This document shows positions 30,928-36,486 of a stretch of 36,486 bases of DNA, piece by piece. The notes under the pieces are model-generated. The model saw nothing but the letters and a program-made list of their open reading frames with translations, was not told where the DNA came from and made no database searches. Position numbers and translations under genes: made by a program. The stretch comes from Fragilaria crotonensis (lineage: Eukaryota; Bacillariophyta; Fragilariophyceae; Fragilariales; Fragilariaceae): assembly GCA_022925895.1 (NCBI GenBank), contig JAKSYS010000634.1, positions 1 to 36,486 of the forward strand, read 5' to 3'. Position 1 is the stretch's first letter. Each line of letters begins with the position of its first letter.

Positions 30928-32394
30928 TCATTCCTTTTTAGACTTCTTGCTGCTGCGGCCGCCAAAGGCGTCGCCAGCATTGTCGGGGACACTTGAGTCG
31001 TCCGTAGTAGAGGTATCGTCGTCCTCGTTGCTTTTGTCAATTTTAGAGCAGCAACAGACCTTTGAGATCCGCCAGCTGCGTTTTGACATCCGCCATCTTT
31101 CTTTGGTTGGCGTGGTACCCTTGGCTTTATTTGTTTTCCTGGTCGCCATGACTGTTTCCTTATCGGCATCGGACATCTTGTCCCAATCCGAGTAATATCC
31201 AGTCCACACGCTCCCGTCCGGCATGTGGATGCCCTTGCGTTTGAAGCGGATCCGCCGCTCGCACCGCCGCCACGGATGCGTTTGGCCTTGGTCTTGAGTC
31301 CGTTGCCGAAACCTTCCTGGAGAGATGGTTGTCAGGCAATTCAGATACCATCGCTGCGAGGTGATTAGCGCATTCGGTGAATGTAACCGAGTCCAATTGA
31401 GCCCGGATACGCAATGCGCTGACCGTAGTCTGAAGCTGGGGTGCTGGATCTTTTAAGTAGCATCCTCACCTTGGCTTGCTCAGTTACGGCCTCACCTTCC
31501 TCTTGGAACATGTTGAACATCTTCTGGATCTTGTCCAAGAAGGATGAAAAGGAGAGCGACTTCTCATGCTTATAGTAGAGCGTGTCGCGGTAACCTTCGG
31601 CTTGAGCGATGCGTCGGGTGGTGGTCCCCTCACCGCTATAATGATTGCGAAGAGCAATCATATCTTCACGGCCACTCTGTCTGCGAGCAATGGACTTGAT
31701 CCATTGTTCTGCGGTCTCAGTTTGGAGAAAGCTTTTAAGCAATTGGTGGACCTTCCTAGCATCGGCTTGGAAGTTGGGTCCAGCTAATGGTGCACATGCA
31801 ATCGCTCGTTCGTTGAAACTTGGATAGTCCACTGTGCGGTCGGGTTCCTCCACCTCCCTAATCACGTATGATAGTGGGATGCCGTTCACGCCCGGAATAG
31901 TAGACAGATAGTTAGCGAAGGCCGGCTCCCACTCAGGCCACTTGCGCTCGTCCTTGAATTTTCCGGGGTCGGCAGCCTTGCTCACTGTGTCCGACTGATC
32001 TTTCTCTATCTTGCGGACGTCGGCACGTTGAGATGCTTCATCCAATGCGGCCCTAAACTGTAAGGCATTGTCAATGCCATCCAGAGAAGGTTCCTCACCG
32101 GTTCGACCGAAATCCTGAACCCAATGGATCAGTCCGATCATGTAACGGATGCGACGAAGCCCGAAGATGGCTCTCCCGTCGGCAATCGTGCGTCTCCCGT
32201 AGGACTCAGCGAGGTCACGAATGTCTTTTTCCTTCATTGTTGCTAGGTCGCTGAATGTATCGAAACCTCTTCCCTGATACGAGTTCGTGTGGCTTCTTGG
32301 TCAAATCCGATCCACCCGAGGATTGTATCCATCACTGTCACGGTGGTGGTGGTGCATCGTCACCAACGACTTCGCCAAGTAATTCGATATCCAT
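30928..32394 (-). CDS. Copia Gag-like capsid region (frames broken)
   Basis: The probable start is ATG 32394 (MDIELLGEVVGDD). Recognisable parts lie in several frames: ATMKEKDIRDLAESYGRR, the core KWPEWEPAFANYLSTIPG, HYSGEGTTTRRIAQAE, LDSVTFTECANHLAAM, GIHMPDGSVWTGYYSDWDKM and the acidic end EDDDTSTTDDSSVPDN. Each change of frame is a one-base shift in a short run: near 32358 (C/G), 32268 (G), 31447 (A), 31312 (A), 31242 (A) and 31095 (A), with one more near 31045. No CCHC zinc knuckle is evident. The capsid-like region would package element RNA. It ends at TGA 30928-30930, which is followed in the same frame by the protease. Confidence 0.7.
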
Positions 32395-32616
32395 TTTGGT
32401 CTATATGTATATAAGTGATGCGAATGTGAGTAAGTCATCTTGGGCGTCACGACAACGCGCTTCGTACGGTTGGGTGATCAGCCCTTCCCCTTGTTTCTTC
32501 TCTGTCTCGATTTGACAATTGTCAATATCGGACGATCCCACGTCGTCGCCGTGTCGTGAACGACGTCATATGACAATGGGATCTTTCTCTTTGACTCCTC
32601 TGTCGTCGTTTACAAG

Positions 32617-32635
32617 CCACTGGGTCTGATAAACC
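32617..32635 (-). other. Candidate primer-binding site
   Basis: On the minus strand, directly after the 5' LTR, the sequence contains TTATCAGACCC. It shares TATCAGA with the initiator-Met primer site common in Copia elements (TGGTATCAGAGC). The match is partial, so another tRNA or a half-tRNA primer is possible. Confidence 0.35.
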
Positions 32636-32909
32636 GTGAAAAGACTACTGCGTAATCTCTTGGATTACTACCGTGCTCATGGTCACGAGTAGGCTAAACT
32701 TACATAACAAGATGTTAACAACAAAAGAGTGAGATCCGATTCCTGTCGGATCTCTACATACTAACATGTTATTCGTTCATATGTGTATCACTGTACAACG
32801 ACCACGTACATTCATCGATATACGGTCCGTATCGTTGTTCATACATATCGCCGTCCATATCGGCTCGCCATTAGGGCACAGTATACAGTATACGGTAACA
32901 TTCGTTCGG
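32635..32909 (-). repeat. 5' LTR of the Copia element
   Basis: Promoter LTR of the element; identical to 26411-26686 apart from one A. It ends 88 bp from the neighbouring DNA transposon. Confidence 0.92.
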
Positions 32910-32997
32910 CCACCGGTTCGTTGAAATATGTGATCCCATGTGGCCATGGTTCATTGTACCAGGTACTTGTATCAGTGTCCCAGGCTTTATATATATA

Positions 32998-33009
32998 CAG
33001 CAGGTTTCA
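32998..33009 (+). repeat. Left terminal inverted repeat
   Basis: CAGCAGGTTTCA, preceded by TA in a short TATATATA tract. Exact reverse complement of 36470-36481. Confidence 0.8.
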
Positions 33010-33134
33010 CCCTTGACCGTCCTCGCGTACAGATTAGTACAATTTCTACACATCACACAATTTCCTAAAGTAAAATTCTGAAAGATCCTTCCGAAATCAG
33101 ATTGCCTCCACGCTGCTCATCATAAAACTCATTC

Positions 33135-36100
33135 TTACTCCGAATTCACTTCATCATCATCGTCTTGATTCACCTCTCTTGTTGTTGCTTCTTCCTTGAG
33201 CTCCGAATTCACGAAACCACTATCGAAGTCAAGGGCACACCTGTGACACTTGAAGGCCTTCCTGACCCTCTCAATGTCAGTGTACGGCAGCACTTCTTTG
33301 GCAAACTGCGATTGGATCAACACCAGCAACTGCGGCAGCTCGTGCTGATTGCACCTGCTCAAGATGATGGTAAGTGCAAATATAGGCGCGAAGCTCTCGA
33401 TGCAAACTTCAATTCTGGCTTTTGTTAACACCTTAGCAGGAGAGGTGCATTCTTTTACCAGATCTTTGAAGTTTTCACGTCCTCGCTTTCTTGAGACTGG
33501 AACGCGACGATAATATGCCTTTGCATGCGCCCAACTGTACTCTATCCCTCACCCGCTAGCTCGGCGTGAAACTTTGGAGTGAGCTGAACTGTAACTCCAA
33601 TTTGAGTCCCCAAGTATTGTAGTGCTGTTTCTTCCTCCTTAAAATCGGTGCACCGGCAAGTAGATTTCTCAGCGAATAATGTAAGTCGACAACGCCTGTG
33701 ATTGGATCTTTCGACCATCAATGTATATTTTTCTAACGAGTGTTCAGGAATAAGACCTCTTTCCCTTAGGACTTGCAGAAGGCCTTCGGTTGCCCCTGCC
33801 ATCCCGCAATTATTTGTTCTTTTCTTCGAAAAGATCAATGCCACGGATCCTTGCAAAATCTTGAAGCTCCTTCTTTGTGTAACTCCGTTGCTGCTGAAAT
33901 GATACTCCAGCATCACTTAATGCGTTCATGAGCATCTTCTTTGACCGCTCCACACGTTTGAATTTCCCAGTTGGTCGATCGTGTCGTTGCTCTTCTCTCT
34001 GTTCTGGTGACAGATAAAATGGACCACAATCATCTGCGCGGAAAATGAACGACTGAGTGTCACCGACATTCAATCGAGGTACGTGTTCCCCAAGGTATCC
34101 GTCTTTACCATTATTGTCGTGTCTCTCATTACTGCCTGCGCGCACCATAGGTCTTCGACATTTGAAAGGCATTAGTGCCCCAGGTCTTTGCGAGCGTGTC
34201 CCTGACTGTGATCAAACAGGAACACGAAATCGAACTCAGGATACAAGACTTGCAGGCAATCGACAACGTCCTCAAACTGTAGACTCATATGGTAGCTATT
34301 CCAATATCCTCGTTGTTGGCTCCGATGTACAAGTATTTTACGAATGGTGATTCCGTCAAGACGGGCTTCTTTGTCGACTTCAAAATTTCTAGTGCAGCTT
34401 GAGTATCAATGTAAGTCCTGTCACCTCCTCGCCTTGCTGCATTTATTTTAACTAACTCATCTGCCGACAGGTCTCTTCCGAATCCAAATTCTTCTCGACA
34501 AAGGCTGATAGCATAAAGCCATCGCCTCCGATTTGGGTAGTAGAGGGCGTTGGCCTTCGGTCCTACCCAAGTCTTACTTCCAAGAAGGTACTGCGCGAAG
34601 ACGCTCATCCTGCCCCACGATCATGATCGGCCTCGTTGCGCTTGATACACGAATGCTTGTGGTTGCTTTCTTTCTTCAATCTGGATATCATTGATGGCTG
34701 GCGGTTGTTGTTTGGTTCGCCTCCATAATACGACTCTTCCAATAGTTGACGTGGAACTCGATCCATTCCTCGTTGCTAATAATGTCAAAAAGGAATAGCC
34801 AAATGCAACGTTAAGATTCTTGATTGTTGTTGCCTCTCTCAAAGGTAGTCGAATCCACCGATTACAGTATGGTTCATACTCTGTTAGGTAACGCTTGCAA
34901 AACGTAGAACGACTCGCGACAACATCGTCACGTTCGTGACCATCAACGTAAAAACTTTTCCTCCTCGTGTCGTATTGGAATCCTAGCAAACGCATCCATC
35001 GCCATGGTAGTCAAACTCATTGATTCAAGCCGATGAGTTTTAAGAAATGAATGAATCGCTCGACTTCTTGGCTCGGATGTATTGTCGCAATCGTCCGCTG
35101 GCACCATCATCTCCTTCCCACAGTACTGTTAGCCTTGGAAGGACAGAAGAAAGGATGAAATCGTGGACGCTTTCTATTGTTAGTGTCGCTAGATTCTTGA
35201 TTCCATATGCAATTATTTGGTCCTTCGCAGTTGGAAATACTCGAGGAGTCGCGGCAAGGGTCGCTTTCCACATTGTACATACGGGTTGGGATGTGGAAGC
35301 ACTCGAACTTCCTAAAACCTTGTTCCAGTTCGCGATTGTCTTGAAAAATGCTACCCGCACAAGGCCTAGACTATTTAAACGATTGCAGGCCTCTCTGCAA
35401 CAGTCATGCCACGTCCAATCGTTCATTTTGAGAGTGCCAATTGTAGGCACAGCAGAGAAATAAAGCACGCTGTCGGATCTCAAATATCTCAGCCTTTGTA
35501 CAAAAGTTCTCTTCATCTCTTCCCATGACTATAGTTCGCCAGCTATCTTCTTTCTCATGAACCGTCAGTAGCAGTTTGATCCTTCGCTCCAGTGCTTCCT
35601 CGCACTTTCTCCAGAAAGTGTCATCGTATTGCCATCCTCATCACGACCAGTACTGCTAACCGCAGTCCTCATTGTCCTCATAGTTCTTGGTCTGAAAACT
35701 TGGCGGGCTTCTGGGCTATCAGGCCAATATGACATTGTTGTTGTGCGTTCTTCTATTCTTGGACGTTTGTTTGGTGACTCATCGCCTTCGATAGTACTGT
35801 CGTTGTCGTGAAGAATAGCAGTTGAGGATATTGCAGGTCTTGCCTGAGTTGACGGAATTACGAGCACGTTAGCCGCAGCTTGCAGGACCCTATCCTTCCA
35901 TGTGTTATTCAATGGAAATGGATACTCAATTTGCCGATTTTTCTCAGTAAAGTAATAGAAATATTGCCGAGCATATTTCACTCGGAACACTCCTGTTTGA
36001 TTGGTGCCATCGAAACGTGTCATCGATTCACCAAATAAATTGGACTTCGACATGGCAACGTTAAATTTTCGAGCATCAGTACTAACAAGGGAGGCATCAA

Positions 36101-36242
36101 TGTGCCCTGATTTGGCCAAAGCTTCTGCCCACGTTGAGGCCGGGAGCCAACAGTTTGACAATCTCGGTCCAAATCGGCTGTCATCCAAAAGAACGGTCAC
36201 AGCCCTTGCTATTATTGCATTTATTCGACCACTGTCGGCCAT
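33135..36242 (-). pseudogene. DDE transposase of the TA-flanked element (many frame shifts)
   Basis: One gene of roughly 1000 codons is scattered over minus frames: 36242-35565 (start MADSGRINAI), then 35600-35460 (IKLLLTVHEKEDSWRTIVMG, off-frame), 35516-35040, 34995-34621, 34608-34285, 34172-33810, 33916-33542 and 33431-33135 (stop TAA). Landmarks: SFYVDGHERDDVV, a motif of a eukaryotic transposase group; an Asp in IVGQDE followed by QYLLGSKTWVGPK; FLFDHSQGHARK with the probable second catalytic Asp; LNVGDTQSFIF; GLLQVLRERGLIPEHSLEKY; EYSWAHAKAYYRR. The third catalytic acid is not certain. An intact copy would cut and paste the element. Switches between frames are single-base shifts, several per kb; they may be decay or read errors. 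Confidence 0.75.
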
Positions 36243-36469
36243 TGCAAAGTGCCTCAATCACTCTGTTGAATTCTAGAGGGTATTCTGGAGAGGATTGCCA
36301 GGGTGAGGCACTTTGTAAGGAGTGGGAACAAGGCAAACGGCGGCATGCAATCTCATGGTGGAACTCACGCTTTTAACACGACAACTACTTGTAAATATGA
36401 CGTCACATGCAGAATAAAAATCTAGTCGCGTAGAGTTTATACTGTTTCCTGCGCCAGGTTTATCGGAAA

Positions 36470-36481
36470 TGAAACCTGCTG
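36470..36481 (-). repeat. Right terminal inverted repeat
   Basis: TGAAACCTGCTG followed by TA at the very end of the window. Exact reverse complement of 32998-33009. Confidence 0.8.
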
Positions 36482-36486
36482 TATAT

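Larger units (their letters stand above)
26411..32909 (-). mobile_element. Copia-type LTR retrotransposon (CoDi-like), minus orientation
   Basis: Two LTRs of 276 and 275 bp enclose Gag, protease, integrase, RT and RNase H in the Copia order (integrase before RT) on the minus strand. The DSHADT protease motif and the domain between integrase and RT match the diatom Copia branch as I recall it. The LTRs are identical except for a run of five versus four A, so insertion was recent. The polyprotein frame is broken by about ten one-base shifts, nearly all in short homopolymers, and two in-frame TGA codons. Confidence 0.92.
32998..36481 (-). mobile_element. Complete-looking DNA transposon with 12-bp inverted ends and TA flanks
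   Basis: Left end CAGCAGGTTTCA (32998-33009) and right end TGAAACCTGCTG (36470-36481) are perfect inverted repeats. TA precedes the left end (32996-32997) and TA follows the right (36482-36483), as expected for TA-targeting Tc1/mariner-like elements. The 3484 bp between them hold one large transposase gene on minus. Beyond 12 bp the ends diverge. Confidence 0.8.

Overview
The window looks like nuclear DNA of a diatom, probably a pennate one. The evidence is short GT-AG introns of about 75-136 bp, a Copia-type retroelement whose protease has the DSHADT motif, a secreted protein with PTRKPT repeats, a lineage-type 'SVSF...REY...GPP...LDW' protein, and unrelated eukaryotic genes on both strands without operons. 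The species cannot be named from the sequence.

Layout: 307-1762 (+) is a TKL-like protein kinase. At 3796-8500 (+) and 12154-15134 (+) lies a tandem pair of five-exon paralogues. Each encodes five predicted membrane helices, large Asn/Thr/Ser-rich loops and a very long Ser/Asp tail. Copy B (875 aa) is intact; copy A has frame breaks. Between them, on minus, is an alpha-1,3-fucosyltransferase (GT10, 8955-10433) broken by one-base indels. After the pair come a diatom-type protein of unknown function (15811-17023, -), the spindle-checkpoint WD40 protein BUB3 (18138-19323, -), a divergent two-domain MazG/dCTP-pyrophosphatase-like gene (20069-20962, +), a 571-aa protein with a LURP-one/Tubby-like fold interrupted by a disordered insert (21346-23061, -), and a secreted PTRKPT/dockerin-like protein (23984-25646, -).

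The right end is mobile DNA. A 6.5 kb Copia retrotransposon on minus (26411-32909) has LTRs that differ by one A in a run. It carries Gag, protease, integrase, RT and RNase H. Only 88 bp beyond it is an apparently complete 3.48 kb DNA transposon (32998-36481) with 12-bp terminal inverted repeats flanked by TA and a DDE transposase on minus.

The strongest candidate for something undescribed is the paralogue pair: a prominin/tweety-like five-span topology joined to a dentin-phosphophoryn-like acidic tail. The pair shares a promoter block and a near-identical exon that suggests gene conversion. A caution applies to the whole window. At least seven loci are broken by single-base gains or losses, mostly in short homopolymers, including an element with almost identical LTRs. 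This pattern fits uncorrected sequencing error at least as well as pseudogene decay, so 'broken' calls here are provisional.
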